Part shown: positions 30,301-41,250 of the stretch, in pieces | Layout of the letters: every line of letters begins with the position of its first letter | Position numbering within the stretch: the first letter of the stretch is position 1 | Assembly (NCBI GenBank): GCA_001724265.1 | Contig: MEDY01000073.1 | Location: 62,001-126,000 of the forward strand | DNA from: Rhizaria sp. SCN 62-66 | Taxonomy: Eukaryota; Rhizaria, unplaced | Length of the DNA stretch: 64,000 bases | Reading direction: 5' to 3' | Notes under the pieces: generated by a model | What the model was told of the DNA's origin: nothing | Database searches by the model: none | The model's input: the letters and a program-made list of their open reading frames with translations, nothing else | Made by a program: the position numbers and the translations under genes

Positions 30301-31969
30301 CCTACCACACGACGGGGCAGGCCGTAGTGGCTCAGCTGGCGCGCGCGGGCCACGAGTTCCCGCAACTCCTGCTGCGCTTTCGCGCGCTGCACAAGCACCT
30401 GCGCGGGTCCGCGGACCTCATGTTCATGCGCGCCACGGTCACCGCGGCCACGGTCACCGCGGTATGCGGGGGCAGCAACGGTGCGTGCAGCGCCAGCGCA
30501 GCAACGACCGGTACTGCGGCGGCCGGCACCGCGGCGGCGCTGGAGATGCTGAGCTAGCTCGGCAGCACCGACGAGTCAGACGAGGTTCAACGTGCGGCGA
30601 AGGCGACGCTGGTGCTGCACCCGCAGTGGCACCAGACGGCCACGGGCACAGGCCGGCTGTCGTGCTCGCGGCCCAACTTGCAGGCCACGCCGCGTCGCGC
30701 GAACGCGCCGGGCGGCAGCGTTGCAGCGGACACTGCGGCGGAAGACGACGCGGACGACCGCAGTGGTGGTGATGACGATGATGATGACGCCGACGTTGAC
30801 GTTGACACCGTCTACGCCGACGCCGACGGCACCGACGTCTCTGCAGCTGTATTGATATCCGAGAACAGCGCCACTACCGCGGATAACGAGCGCGCGCCCG
30901 ACCCCATGGCCGTGTCCCTGCCGAGCGTGCGCAGCGCCCTGGTCGCGCGCGCGGGCTGCGTGTTCATCGCGGCCGACTACAGCCAGATGGAGATGCGCGT
31001 GGCCGCGGCGCTGTGCGGCGACCCGCAGCTGGCGCGCGCGCTCTCCTCCGCGGGCGGGGACATGTACTGCGCGATGGCCGCGCAGTGCTTTGCGGTGCCG
31101 GAGCGAGACGTGACGCCCACGCAGCGTGATGCGGCCAAGACAATGTCGCTGGGTATTCTCTACGGCATGGGCACGGAACTGCTGGCACAAAAGGTACGCA
31201 ACATCACATTAACTTCAACAAAGACTCAATTGTCCTATGTGCAATGTACGTATGTTAACTATATCATGCGATGACTCACCAGAGTATCTCGTTTAATGAA
31301 TGGCTTTGAATTGTTTTGCAGCTGTCCGCAAGCTGCAGTGAGCGTGGATCCTCCCCGCAGGAGCTCATGACTGCCTTCAACACGACTTACCCGCAGCTGC
31401 GCACGTACGCCAAGCGCGCGACAGCGCTGGCGCTGCAGAGCGGCGGCGTGCGCACGCTCGCGGGCCGCCCGCGCTGGCTGCCCGCGCTGCGCAGCGGCGG
31501 TGCCCCGGCTGCGCGCGCTTACGCCGAGCGGCAGGTGCTCAACTCGATTGTGCAAGGCTCGTCAAGCGACATCATCAAGCGCGCAATGCTCCTCGTCGCT
31601 GCGCGCTTCCGCGCCCTTGCATTGCTGGTCCCTACTTGCTTGCCATTGCATAGCAGCGCTGCCGACGTCGGCGCAAGTGACAACGGCCGCGAGTGCTCGC
31701 TGTGGGCGCAGTGCGGCGCGGTGATGCAGCTGCACGATGAGGTCATCTACGAGGTCCCCGCGGCGCTAGCCGAGCGCGCGGCCGCCGAGGTGCGCGCCGC
31801 GATGGAGCAGGTGCCCGCGCTGTGGCAGCGCGCGATGGCGGCGCGGCGCGGCGCCAGCACTGCCGGCGCGACAGCAACCACTGACGCGTCGGAGGCGCCG
31901 GCGCTGATTGCATTTCCTGTCAAAGTCAAGGTGGGCCCGCGGTGGGGCGGCATGACGGCGCTGCCATGA
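27354..31969 (+). CDS. Family A DNA polymerase, POLQ/POLN type (three in-frame TAGs)
   Basis: Predicted family A DNA polymerase related to the polymerase domains of Pol theta and Pol nu, which act in DNA repair and lesion bypass. Exons are 27354-31193 and 31322-31969, giving 1,496 codons. TAG codons occur at 112, 515 and 1068. Residues 1-500 are Pro/Ala/Ser-rich. A degenerate exonuclease-like region includes DPLLLAWLAQPD. HPQWHQTATGTGRLSCSRPN matches the (T)GTGRL block. Motif A is AADYSQMEMR with Asp1208. The O-helix has Arg1258, Lys1262 and Tyr1270 within RDAAKTMSLGILYGMG. Motif C is LHDEV with Asp1419 and Glu1420. All catalytic residues are therefore present and lie downstream of all three TAGs. 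A Cys-rich stretch (roughly residues 530-570, including CPCC) is unusual. No helicase domain is visible, so it is closer to Pol nu in layout. It ends at TGA. Confidence 0.85.
27687..27689 (+). other. In-frame TAG codon 112 of the polymerase
   Basis: The context is PNPPGA-TAG-LQQQPAL, in the frame of the upstream ATG and of the downstream polymerase. Gln would extend the following Gln run. Confidence 0.75.
28896..28898 (+). other. In-frame TAG codon 515 of the polymerase
   Basis: TAG between ...AADEV and ELSVAGPGD. The frame is open for 402 codons before it and 552 codons after it. Confidence 0.8.
30555..30557 (+). other. In-frame TAG codon 1068 of the polymerase
   Basis: TAG between ...ALEMLS and LGSTDESDE, about 20 codons upstream of the conserved GTGRL block. 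It sits inside the polymerase domain itself, between the exonuclease-like region and motif A. Confidence 0.85.
31194..31321 (+). other. Polymerase intron
   Basis: The donor is AAAAG|GTACGC and the acceptor TTGTTTTGCAG; 128 bp, phase 0. It lies just downstream of the O-helix YGMG motif, and its removal restores the frame to motif C. Confidence 0.92.
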
Positions 31970-32344
31970 ACAAGACGACGGACACATAGGCTTATGACTC
32001 TGTCTGAGGGATTGCATTACGGTCGGATATGTCGTGTAGAGATTCCGAAAGACATTGGAGACAGGAACGGCTGTTATTGAAAGGGGGCTTTGTATCATAT
32101 AAGTGTGGTCACACTGGGCTTTTGTGGTATGGTGGCGCACGGGAAGCAGCAGTAGGACAAAAAGACGGGGTCTTCCATAGACCGCATCATGTGTAGAGAA
32201 AGCAGAAAATTAACCGGGAAACTGAGATAAGACTAAAACAACACAAGAATACAAAAGAAGATATCATACAGAGACTATAAAAGAATATCTGAGCGATAAC
32301 ACTGGCCGCTCACTCACGCGCAGTTGCACTCGCCGACTGGCCGC
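31970..32344. other. Intergenic region between convergent genes
   Basis: About 375 bp of AT-rich sequence between the 3' ends of the polymerase and coiled-coil genes. Nothing else was seen. Confidence 0.5.
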
Positions 32345-33586
32345 TTACTCGAGCGGGTGATCAAAGGAGCCGCCCTTGAGTTTGACGTCGGTGAACCAGT
32401 CGATGAACTTAAGCGCGACGCCGATCTTGCGCTCCAGCCCGCCGTGCTGCCGCGCGACCTCGAGCAGCTGCGCGCGCACGTCGGCCACGTAGGCGGCCTG
32501 GATCTTGGCGTCCGCGGCCGCGCGGTCGAGGTTCTTCTGCAGGATCTGCTCCACGACGCGGTCGCGCTCGTCCAGCGTGCCTTGCAGCGACTCGAGCGAG
32601 GGCTTGCTGCGCATCGCCTCGGCCGCTGTGTCGAGCTTCGTCTCGAGCTTCTCGAACGCAGAGAGCGCGATGGCGTGCGCCTTGTCCATGGCCTCGACCT
32701 GCGCCGACAGCGCGCGCACGCGCGCAAGCGCAGCCTCGACGGCCTCCTGCGTCTGCAGCATCGCGCCCACGTCCTTCTGCAGCGCGTCGACGGGCGCGAC
32801 GACCTTGTCCGTCAGCCAGCCCAGCGCGGGTCGCAGCTGCAACTCCTCGTGCACGTGTTGCAGACGCTGCGCCACGGCCTCGCGGTCCTCCTTCTGCGCC
32901 AGCACGCGCGACGCCGTCACCACGGCCTCCTCCAGCTGCTCCAGCCGCGGCGCCGCGGCGTCCTGGAACTCGACCAGCCGGCGCAGCTTGTCACCCGCGA
33001 CGTTGAGCAGCGGCACCTCGACGCGGTCCACCTTGCATGCAAGCAGCTGCTGCATCGCCACGACCTCCTCCAGCAGGCGGTGCTGCGAGTCCTCGAGCGC
33101 GCTGACGATCGAGGCCGAGGCGTGCGATTTGCCCATCTCGTCACGGTGCAGTGCGAAGGCCTCGGCCACGTCATGCTTCAGCTGCACGAACTCGGCCGCG
33201 TCCGTCTTGAGCGCAACAGCCTCGAGACACTCCTGCAGCGCCACGCCCTGGGCCGCAATGCCCTCGGCGGAGCTCTCGATCTTGCGCCAGGCGCCGGTCC
33301 AGCCCGCCACCGTCTGCTCGACCTTGGCCAGGCGCTCATTGATCTGCGACGAGTAGGCGTCGAACTGGCGCGCTGAGAGCGAGTTGTGGCGCAACTCGTC
33401 TTCGAGACGCTGAATATGCGCCTGCTGCGCGTCAAGGCGCGAGACAAGGTTGTTCATCACCGACTGCAGCTTGAAGACGTTGATGAAGTCGTCGACACGA
33501 CAGTGCTGGTCCACGGCGTACGACGCCGCGCCCACGGGGCCGCCAGGCGCGGCAGGCGCATCGATGGGGGAGTGCATAGAAGCCAT
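32345..33586 (-). CDS. Coiled-coil protein of unknown function
   Basis: A 413-residue single-exon protein. The ATG at 33586 is used; the longer frame starts with GTG, and a second ATG follows three codons later. After a short Pro/Gly-rich leader, almost the whole chain is heptad-patterned helix rich in Leu, Glu, Gln, Ala and Arg (for example VMNNLVSRLDAQQAHIQRLE and EKLETKLDTAAEAMRSKP). This predicts an extended parallel coiled coil. A short non-helical tail, KFIDWFTDVKLKGG, follows. The absence of low-complexity insertions, compared with its neighbours, suggests structural constraint. A cytoskeletal or basal-body role is possible, but no family was recognised. It ends at TAA, and the frame then runs 26 codons to TGA. 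Confidence 0.78.
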   Translation of the reverse strand: MASMHSPIDAPAAPGGPVGAASYAVDQHCRVDDFINVFKLQSVMNNLVSRLDAQQAHIQRLEDELRHNSLSARQFDAYSSQINERLAKVEQTVAGWTGAWRKIESSAEGIAAQGVALQECLEAVALKTDAAEFVQLKHDVAEAFALHRDEMGKSHASASIVSALEDSQHRLLEEVVAMQQLLACKVDRVEVPLLNVAGDKLRRLVEFQDAAAPRLEQLEEAVVTASRVLAQKEDREAVAQRLQHVHEELQLRPALGWLTDKVVAPVDALQKDVGAMLQTQEAVEAALARVRALSAQVEAMDKAHAIALSAFEKLETKLDTAAEAMRSKPSLESLQGTLDERDRVVEQILQKNLDRAAADAKIQAAYVADVRAQLLEVARQHGGLERKIGVALKFIDWFTDVKLKGGSFDHPLE

Positions 33587-34228
33587 ATGCGCACAAAAAC
33601 AGACAGAGTAGCTGTACACAACTGTTTATCAGCGATGCTTGCTTCAAGAAAGTCTTAAAGAGGCTGCGGGTGAAAGGAAACAGAGTGTGAAGGTGAGTGG
33701 CAGAGAGAGGGTTAGTGGTGATCAGACTCAATGAAGGTCCACTACGACAGCAGTATAATTAAAGTAATTCACGTTGTACGTTATTTTTGTACAGAATCAA
33801 CGGATGACTTGCTAATTTGTCGATTATGGAGTGAGTTAATTCAGTTTGAGAATCGCCGTTAGTGGAAACTCCAAACTAGCCGTTGACTGGTGAGTAGTGG
33901 TGAGAAAACAAAAACTGCTTCAAGTTTGACCGATGACCAAGTCGAAGTCAAACTTTGGAGCTAGAAAGCGCAGTGTTTTTTACGACTTTTTAGCAGACAT
34001 AATCTGGGTTTAATTACTTTGTAACAACTAGTTATTATATTTATCTTTCGCTAGTGTGCTCAATACTCCGTGAAATAAGGTCTCATTTGATCCAACCCAC
34101 TATCCACAGCTCAGCTTATTCCCCAGGCGTTTGTTCTGCTGTTGCGGAAAAGAAGTATGCACACGTGTATAGTCCAGGCAGTCCGTTTTTTTTAACACTA
34201 CTTCTCTTCCAGATCTTATACAGCTCCA
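33587..34228. promoter_or_regulatory. Divergent intergenic region
   Basis: About 640 bp of AT-rich sequence between the divergent coiled-coil and repeat-like genes, so it should contain both promoters. A pyrimidine-rich stretch ending CTTCCAG (near 34211) just before the ATG at 34229 could be a leader-intron acceptor. Confidence 0.4.
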
Positions 34229-36767
34229 ATGAACCACCATGGAGCTGAACGTCACGAGCTGACGGAGTACGAGGAAGCGGTGCTTCGCTTACAGACTGCG
34301 ATAGGTCGTGTAACAGATCTTGCGTCAGGCGTGCTAGCCATAACGGAGCTTAACAATGCGTGTTCAACCGACTACATTATCACATACATTGACATGATCC
34401 GAGACAGTCAGGTCGTTCTGCTGCTTCTTCAGTCGCTTACGCTCTCAAGTGACGCAAACTCCCCAGATGCGAACGCAGTCGAGCGAGTCCGCATCATCAT
34501 TCGCTTGTTTAACACTTTAATCACGTTAACGGACAATACTGATCTGTTCATTGAGTGTGGTGCGGCTGAGAAACTGATTGCTTTTCTGCCAGGTATCGAA
34601 CACGTCAGCGCAGCAGCTGATATTCTCAAGATGGTGGTTATGCTTGTGCGCCAGTCACCTTGCACCTGCGACTTCTATTGCGCTAGAACGCGTGCGGCTG
34701 CATATGTTCAATGTCTCCACACATGAGCAGGAATCGTTCAATACGAACGATGATGCGAACTACCACATCGCACTGTGCAAGACTCTCTTCGCACTCTTTT
34801 CAGGCTGTCGTACTAAAGCGACCGGCTCAGCATCATCCCCACTTCCGTACGCTGTGGCGTCACCCTTTGTCCCACTGGTGCGCAGCATTATTTGTAGCCC
34901 CTCATTGCGCAGTTTAACACCCCAAGATGATGATTCTGAAACTCGGCCACGCAATCATGTCTATGCGGTAATGTGCAGTCTGTTCGAATGTGGTAGCAGC
35001 GACGCGTCCAACGCGCGGCGCCATATTGATCTTGTTGACTTTGTGGCAAGCACCGACTTTGACCCGATGCTTGACCTTGGCGATGCAAACTCTTTCCAAC
35101 GGTTGCACAAGTTTCTAAACATGTTGAACGACGATATGTTTGTCCGCGCATTCTCGGACGAGCGTGTTGAGCGTTTCCTTCGTAACATTCGTCCGAATGA
35201 ACATTACCCTCTGGAGCGGCTCAGTTTGTTTATGGATATATTCAAGACCCTAACAACACGACTTCCTGAGTTTGCCCAAAAGGGCTTATGGACGGACGGC
35301 TTGAGGCACATTGTTGGAAGTATCAAGGAGGTTTTCGAAGATCGGCACTTGAAATCTTACAACCTGCTGCCAAGCAACACGATTCAAGTGTTTGAAAATA
35401 TTCTCAGCACGTCAACTGATGCATTGCACGCGGGGCTGCAGCTGCTTGCCAGTGGTGCTGTCAGCGTATGCTGTACTTTTCTTCTGCGTTTTCTACTGGC
35501 ACGCCGGGCCACAGAGGAGGCGCTCGGCAATGTATGGCCGAACACGGTGCAACTTGCGCAAATACTACGCTTTCTCCGTGTGCTGGTCAGCACTAGCGAC
35601 ACGTCGCCTGGCTCCGATGGGTGCAGCACGACGTCGCGCAACCCCTTTGTGGTCGAGTTCATTACCCATCGCGGTCCGCAAGCACTCGAGCTGTTGCGTT
35701 TTGACAACTGCTTGCAGTGGCACGATAGTGACACGGTGTCCCTTTAGTTTTCTGAGCTACGCACACTGCTTGTGAGCATGGGTGTAGCTGCGCCTGTCGA
35801 TGCCAAAACAGAAGAGCTGCGGCTGCGAACTATTGCCGAGATGCGCGAGTTTGTGCAGCCGCATCGTGGTTGGCAAGCTGCGTTTGACGCTGAGATTGCG
35901 TCTAGCTTGGAAGAGAACAGTTTTCCGCGATTGCCGACGTTTGATTCTCGCACTCGTAGCTCCGTGATGCCTCCCGCCCGTCCGCGAACCACTGCGGCGC
36001 CGTCTGCCGCATTGCTGGCTTTACTGCAAGCTATGGCACGTGAACGCCTTCTTATGCATGTCCATGGCAAGATGTAAGCACGAGGTGTGTTTGACGATGT
36101 GCGGGTGCTAATGGAGATCTCTACGAGTAAATATGACGCGTGGTCCCCCCAACGAGACAAAAAGATCACATACCGCATGGTGATCCGACTTGACGACCAA
36201 CGTTTCCCTTGCAACTCCGCTCATTTCCGTGTTGCGGCACATCAGAAGTCTCTTGCTAACATGCTCCACACTTGTTTTGTGCCTCCCGGTGAATGTACAG
36301 CGGCATCTCTGCCTTTTGTCACACTGTCCAACCGTTTGAGCATCCAGAATAACCCATGCGCCACTGCGCCTCTGTCACTTCCGGGCAGCGACACTGTTTA
36401 CGGTGAATATACAGAGTCTACACCAGGCGCTGATCCGGCCGACGTCGCGGAATTTTACCCGGTCGGGACGGTGCTCATGTGTCCCGCCTCCGTTGCTCCC
36501 GAGGTGCATGCTTCTTCTCTTACACCATGGTTCATCGTCTTCAAGCCCTGTCCGGTAAGCCTGCTGCGTGGCGCCGTACCCGTTGGCCGTGTGATCTCGT
36601 GTCCTGCACGGGCAGAGCGTAACATCGGAAATGACATATTCGACAACGCACTCTTGAACATTTTAACGATGCGTTGTGAGGCGAAGAGCTGCAAGTCTGG
36701 CATCCGAGACGCCGATATATCAATTTGTCCTATAATAAGCACAGACGTTTTTCCTCGTGAAGTGTGA
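34229..36767 (+). CDS. Helical repeat-like protein with in-frame TAG, in-frame TAA and one frame break
   Basis: I do not recognise this gene. From the ATG at 34229 a Leu/Ile-rich helical protein begins, reminiscent of armadillo/HEAT repeats (VRIIIRLFNTLITLTDN, FIECGAAEKLIAFLP). The frame then shifts by +1. A 94-bp intron at 34593-34686 (GTATCG...GCGCTAG) would restore it, but its content also reads like protein, so an indel is equally possible. Downstream the frame crosses TAG at 35745 (codon 475 after splicing) and TAA at 36075 (codon 585), then ends at TGA 36765. The TAA overlaps ATGTAAGC, a good donor consensus, so an unseen intron could remove it. GC content is lower than in neighbouring genes and there are no homopolymer insertions. 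It could be a divergent gene, a recent import, or a decaying pseudogene. Confidence 0.5.
35745..35747 (+). other. In-frame TAG codon of the repeat-like gene
   Basis: TAG lies between DSDTVSL and FSELRTLLVSMG, in one frame. A helical Leu-rich pattern continues across it. Confidence 0.65.
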
Positions 36768-37328
36768 GGCATCCTGTACATATCAGATATTTATCAGAAT
36801 GGATCGGGTTTAAGGTTCATGTCATAAAAATAAGCATACCGTGCTTTCGTATATGGTACACTATTATATATCCATGTTTTCGATCATGGTTATCATTATT
36901 GGGTGAATCTTTGTTGAACCTGTGACAAATGTCACCGCACCGAAACGCATTAAGTAAACTAAACACTGTGCCAAAACAACAAGGTATCGTGACCGAGCGA
37001 TGGTATCTGAAAGAAAAATGCATAACAACAGCGACATTGCACGTCAGATGATTCTGTGATTCAAAGGTTTGGTGCTTCGTATCAACCACAAAAATCCCTG
37101 TGATTTTCGTTTGTGGTCGGACGCACATGCGCATTTTAGTTCGTCTTGTACACCATGGAAGCCAAATAAAACGGGAAATTACTTGTGTTGTGACAACTTG
37201 TCTTCTAATTCTCTCTATATTAATTGATTATTTGTCATATTGAGGCGATTTTGCATCGCCGCACACGCACTTGACACACACGGTCTCACCACCCACACAC
37301 TCCTTGCTTCATCCAAAGTTGCGCTCCA
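36768..37328. other. Intergenic spacer
   Basis: About 560 bp of AT-rich sequence between two plus-strand genes. The last 60 bases before the ATG at 37329 are C/A-rich, like a leader. No gene was recognised. Confidence 0.5.
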
Positions 37329-40145
37329 ATGTCGGCTCTTCCGGCTTGCGTTTGCGCTCCTCTTCCAGCGTCCCCTAATGAAGTAACGGAAAACTACACA
37401 TTGCTTGGTCAGGCAATCGCCCTGTTGCAGAAACGCGTCGAGAAGCTCTGTGACGACAGGCGGGGCCGCATCAAGACTTTCTTCCGCGCCTCTCTGCCCA
37501 ACTCACTCTCCTTCGTTGCTCTCTACAACGCACTCTGCGCCAACCGCCCCGATCTCACCGGCTGCATCACATGCAGGGGCTTTTATGCATCATATGGCAC
37601 GGTTGTCATGATCAACGACGACCTCAGTCTGACCTCGCTCCTGTGGGACGCGAGCATCATCCCCAAGCAGAACCCGTACCGCCCGCTCGTCGCCGCGCTC
37701 CAGGCCGCCATCGAGTCGCCCGACAACGACATTGTCTCCGCGTTTGTCTGGCCGACAAATCCAACAGGAGTCAAGTCCAAGTCCAAACCGGGCTTTCCCC
37801 ACTGGACATCCATGTGTCCCCCGGTCACGGCGCGCTACGACGACGAGTACGTGACGACTCCTCGGCATTTAATCGTATTGTTACTCTCTACATTAAAAAA
37901 ATCACGATACAAACTTCGGGTATTCGGCGTACTAGACTGGTTTGCAATCGAATCTTGAGTTATACCTGTCTATCTTTAGATTCACTTGCTCGACGCTCAC
38001 TATTTCGCATTCACTTTATCTTACACTTTTTTTGTTTGGCACATTCTGCCTTGACAGCTCGACGCTCGTCTCATCCGAAGGTTTCATTGCCAATCTCGGC
38101 GAAGCGCGCCAAGGGCTCGAACGCACCATCTACAAGAGTTACACTGCGGACATCCTTGCCCGCGGACTCGCACTCGTCGACTCATCTGATGAGCTCGGCA
38201 GCATCACGCTCGCACTCTTCCCTCAGGTACGCTCAGCTCAGAGCAAACACAAGTATCCGTCACCAATTCACCGCAAACTTAACTTCACTTGAACTTTCCG
38301 TCGAAAATTACTCATCTTTTGGACCAAACTCTCTGATTAATTCTTTTTCGCTTCATCATCTTTCCTCAGGCGTCTTTCCTACACAAGACGATGACTGCTG
38401 TGACCAAGCACTGGCCCCAGTCCGCCTACGACGCCGACAGCACCGCATGCCCCGTGCTCGCGAACCGCGCGCTGTGGCTCGCCACGGCCTTTGCCGCCCC
38501 CGGCTGGTGTTTCCCCGCGAGCAACCTTATCGACAAGGTCTACTCCCACCTCGCCAATGGCAGCAGTGTCGACGTCATCAAGCGCGTTCTCGACAAGCTG
38601 ACTACGTCTGCCAAGTACCGGCGCCCGCGGACCAACGCCTCGGCGGGCGAGATCGCCGAAGCCGAGCGCGCGTTCGATAAGCTGGGGCTCGAGCGCGCGA
38701 TGGCGCGGCGCGTGGCCGCCGTGGCCGACGTCAGCAAGGCCGGCTGGGCGTCCTGGGTGGCCCCGCTGGCGCCGATCGCGGAGTGGGAGAAGGACCGCAA
38801 GACGCCCGAGCTGCGCGAGGCTACGGCTGTTGCAAAGGATGACCAGGCTCCGTGTCAGACTCCTGGTGATGCGATGATTACTTCTAACACTGCGGAGTCC
38901 GAGAAGAAGAAAAACAAGTCAAAGAGTTCTTTGTTCAGCGTTTGCCACAACAGCGACGCAAACAAGAGCAAGAGCACTGACGCCGAGCGCGTCGTCGGTT
39001 ACCACGAGCTCGTCACCAAGATCCTTCCCACGGCGACTGCGATGTGGATCAAGGCGCCGGAGCGGTGGGACTACGGCTCGATGACGACACAGACCAAGTA
39101 CAACGCGCCGCCGATCATGCAGTGGGATGTCACCGCCGCGGTCTACAAGAGCGTCAACGAGGCCATCAAGGCCGAGGCTGAGGAGGCCGAAGCCTTAGCT
39201 GAGGCCGAGGCGAAGGCTCCGACTGCGGCTGAGACTGCTGCCGAGAGTGCGACTGCGGCAGTCCCTGAGGCAGTCCCTGAGGAGGAAATTCAGGAGCAGA
39301 AGCTCGAGAAGAGCACTTCCGCCGCTCCAGATGTTGCTTCTGGCGCCACGCCCGACGAGGCAGATGCGAGCGACAAGGAAGACGACGAAGACTATGCCGC
39401 GGCCAAGGCAGCGGCGAGCGCAACGGTTGAGCCTCTGGTCGAGGATGCCAAAAGCTCTGCCGTTGAACATGCGGATAATAGCACTGATGAAGACGAGGAT
39501 GAGAGTGAGGACAGTGACGAGGATGAGAGCGACGACGGTGACGAGGATAAAGAGGATCTCATTGATCCTAGCAACGACGACGACGTGGACGTGGACGCGT
39601 TTGGTGGCCGCGACTGCGAGTGCCGGTACACGCACGCGAGCGACTGTAAGCACCCCACCGCAACCTTTGACCGGGACACTGCGCGTAACCCGTTCGACTA
39701 CTATATCTACACCAAAAAATCCACTGCTTCGCGCTTCTCTCTCTCGCTCACTCCGACGCCGTGGCACCCGTGTACGTCGGTGCTGCGCCGCCCTGAGCAT
39801 TTCCGCAGCGCTACTGATCACTCTCACTCAACGCAGACGATGATGATCACGATTGTAGGGGCCAGTGACACACGCACGTCGACGCTCGGCCTGTTCCCCA
39901 GCTCGATTCGGAGCGATCTGCACAGCGTGCGCCGCGTCATCGAGGAGTACTCGGACAAGACTGAGTTGACCCCCGTCCCAACGCGTTTTGCCGGCCGCGA
40001 GGCGAGTGGCGTGGTGATGTGGAAAGAGTCGGAGAGCGAACCAACGGTCACGGTGCGCGTGCAAGACCAGGACGGGTCGGTGAAGCAGTACACTGTCAAG
40101 TTCACGGGGTACGGTCCGCTGAGTAAGAAAAACTCAAAGAACTAA
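37329..40145 (+). CDS. Unrecognised protein, three exons, acidic middle region
   Basis: I do not recognise this protein of 820 residues. Exons are 37329-37846, 38058-38226 and 38370-40145. Both introns have GTACG donors and T/C-rich acceptors and splice in phases 2 and 0, keeping the frame open throughout. The N-terminal 300 residues look globular, with Trp- and Cys-containing segments (SLTSLLWDASIIPKQNPYRP, FVWPTNP, LWLATAFAAPGWCFP) and almost no low complexity. A Lys/Ser-rich linker is followed by an Ala/Glu-rich stretch and a strongly acidic Asp/Glu tract (near 39480-39600). Then comes a Cys-containing segment (RDCECRYTHASDCKHP), possibly metal-binding. The C-terminal domain is beta-rich and ends in a Lys/Asn-rich tail. 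There is no signal peptide or membrane helix. It ends at TAA, after which the composition turns AT-rich at once. Confidence 0.8.
37847..38057 (+). other. Intron 1 of the 37.3-kb gene
   Basis: The donor is GACGA|GTACGT and the acceptor CTGCCTTGACAG; 211 bp, phase 2; AT-rich contents. Confidence 0.85.
38227..38369 (+). other. Intron 2 of the 37.3-kb gene
   Basis: The donor is CCTCAG|GTACGC and the acceptor CATCTTTCCTCAG; 143 bp, phase 0. Confidence 0.85.
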
Positions 40146-40426
40146 ACGCGGGGTTATGTCATATCGAGGGAGCTGTATGTCCATGTATTATCACGAAAAA
40201 GAATAATGGTGGTAATGCTCTCTTATCTTTATGTGTGCTCCAGCTTAATTCATAGTGAATGAAGCTGCACGTGTTAGAAAGTCCACATCGCTGTGAATGT
40301 GACGGGTGTGAGAGTACAGTTTTATACATGTTTGCGCTTTTAAGAAATATCCACGCGTAAAGAATACACAAATAGTGCGTAGACAGATGATACTACGCCA
40401 CTCGACTGCACATTGCGGCATTGCTG

Positions 40427-41026
40427 TCACATGCTGTTTGATCTCACGCGAGTGCGGGTGACAGGTGTGCGCGTGCGTACGGTGCGGATTGGTGGTAGAA
40501 GTGGAATGCAGCATGAAAATTGTGGCTGCCGTTCATAAAGTAATGAAACCGCCGGGCTATCACTCGTCGAATATTCGAGGATTAATGCTCCAGTCGTTGC
40601 TGTCACACTGTTTGCTGGCACTCTGTGAGCGTGAGTTACCAAGACCAGTCGCCAACAAGCCGCGCAAGAAATGACTTTTCCTGAGGCCAAGGCCTGAGGA
40701 TAACCGTTTGTAAGCCGCAACCACAACATCTTGGCAGCGTCTTTATTGCGGCCGACGCCGTAGCTGTTGAGATAGCAAATTGCCATGCAGTACATCGCGG
40801 GTCTGTAGTGCATGCGCGACGCGAGATCCTTCAGCTTGTTTGCGCCCAGCTTCCTGTCTCGTCCCACCCCTACGCCCATAGCGTAGCGCTTTGCATGCTC
40901 AGTCTGACTCGCGAGGGTAGCCTGTTGCGTCCGCACGCACCACGTAGCGAAACGACTCTGCTGCGCTCCTGCGCTGTTCATAGAGTCCTTCTTGGAAGAC
41001 GTACGAGCTCGATCAGCGCCCACCAT
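40427..41026 (-). CDS. Small Sel1-repeat protein
   Basis: A 199-residue frame from the ATG at 41026 to TGA at 40429-40427. Residues about 45-115 contain one and a half to two Sel1-like repeats (AKRYAMGVGVGRDRKLGANK and PAMYCMAICYLNSYGVGRNK, then DAAKMLWLRLTNGYPQAL). These have the Ala/Gly/Tyr spacing of the alpha/alpha repeat used as a protein-binding scaffold. Beyond residue 120 the sequence turns Thr/Val/Arg-rich and no longer looks like Sel1, so the true C-terminus may differ through an unseen intron or truncation. It is short for the family, which usually carries many repeats, and may be a remnant. It lies convergent with the gene on its left and in tandem with the sorting nexin. Confidence 0.6.
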   Translation of the reverse strand: MVGADRARTSSKKDSMNSAGAQQSRFATWCVRTQQATLASQTEHAKRYAMGVGVGRDRKLGANKLKDLASRMHYRPAMYCMAICYLNSYGVGRNKDAAKMLWLRLTNGYPQALASGKVISCAACWRLVLVTHAHRVPANSVTATTGALILEYSTSDSPAVSLLYERQPQFSCCIPLLPPIRTVRTRTPVTRTRVRSNSM

Positions 41027-41250
41027 TAACCGACGATTACTTGATTCTTCGGGGAGACGAGTGTATTTGATAGTAATAATAACAATGGTTTTTATTTTCT
41101 AAGTAACACGAGCTAGTTTGATATATCACGAATAAACATCAAATTAAGAGAGTAGCAATACGAATAACACGTCGAGTTGGCAATGCTCCTTCAGCCACAG
41201 TAACACTTGCAGCGTCAAACGCGGCACGCTACTGCACATAACGGACGCAT

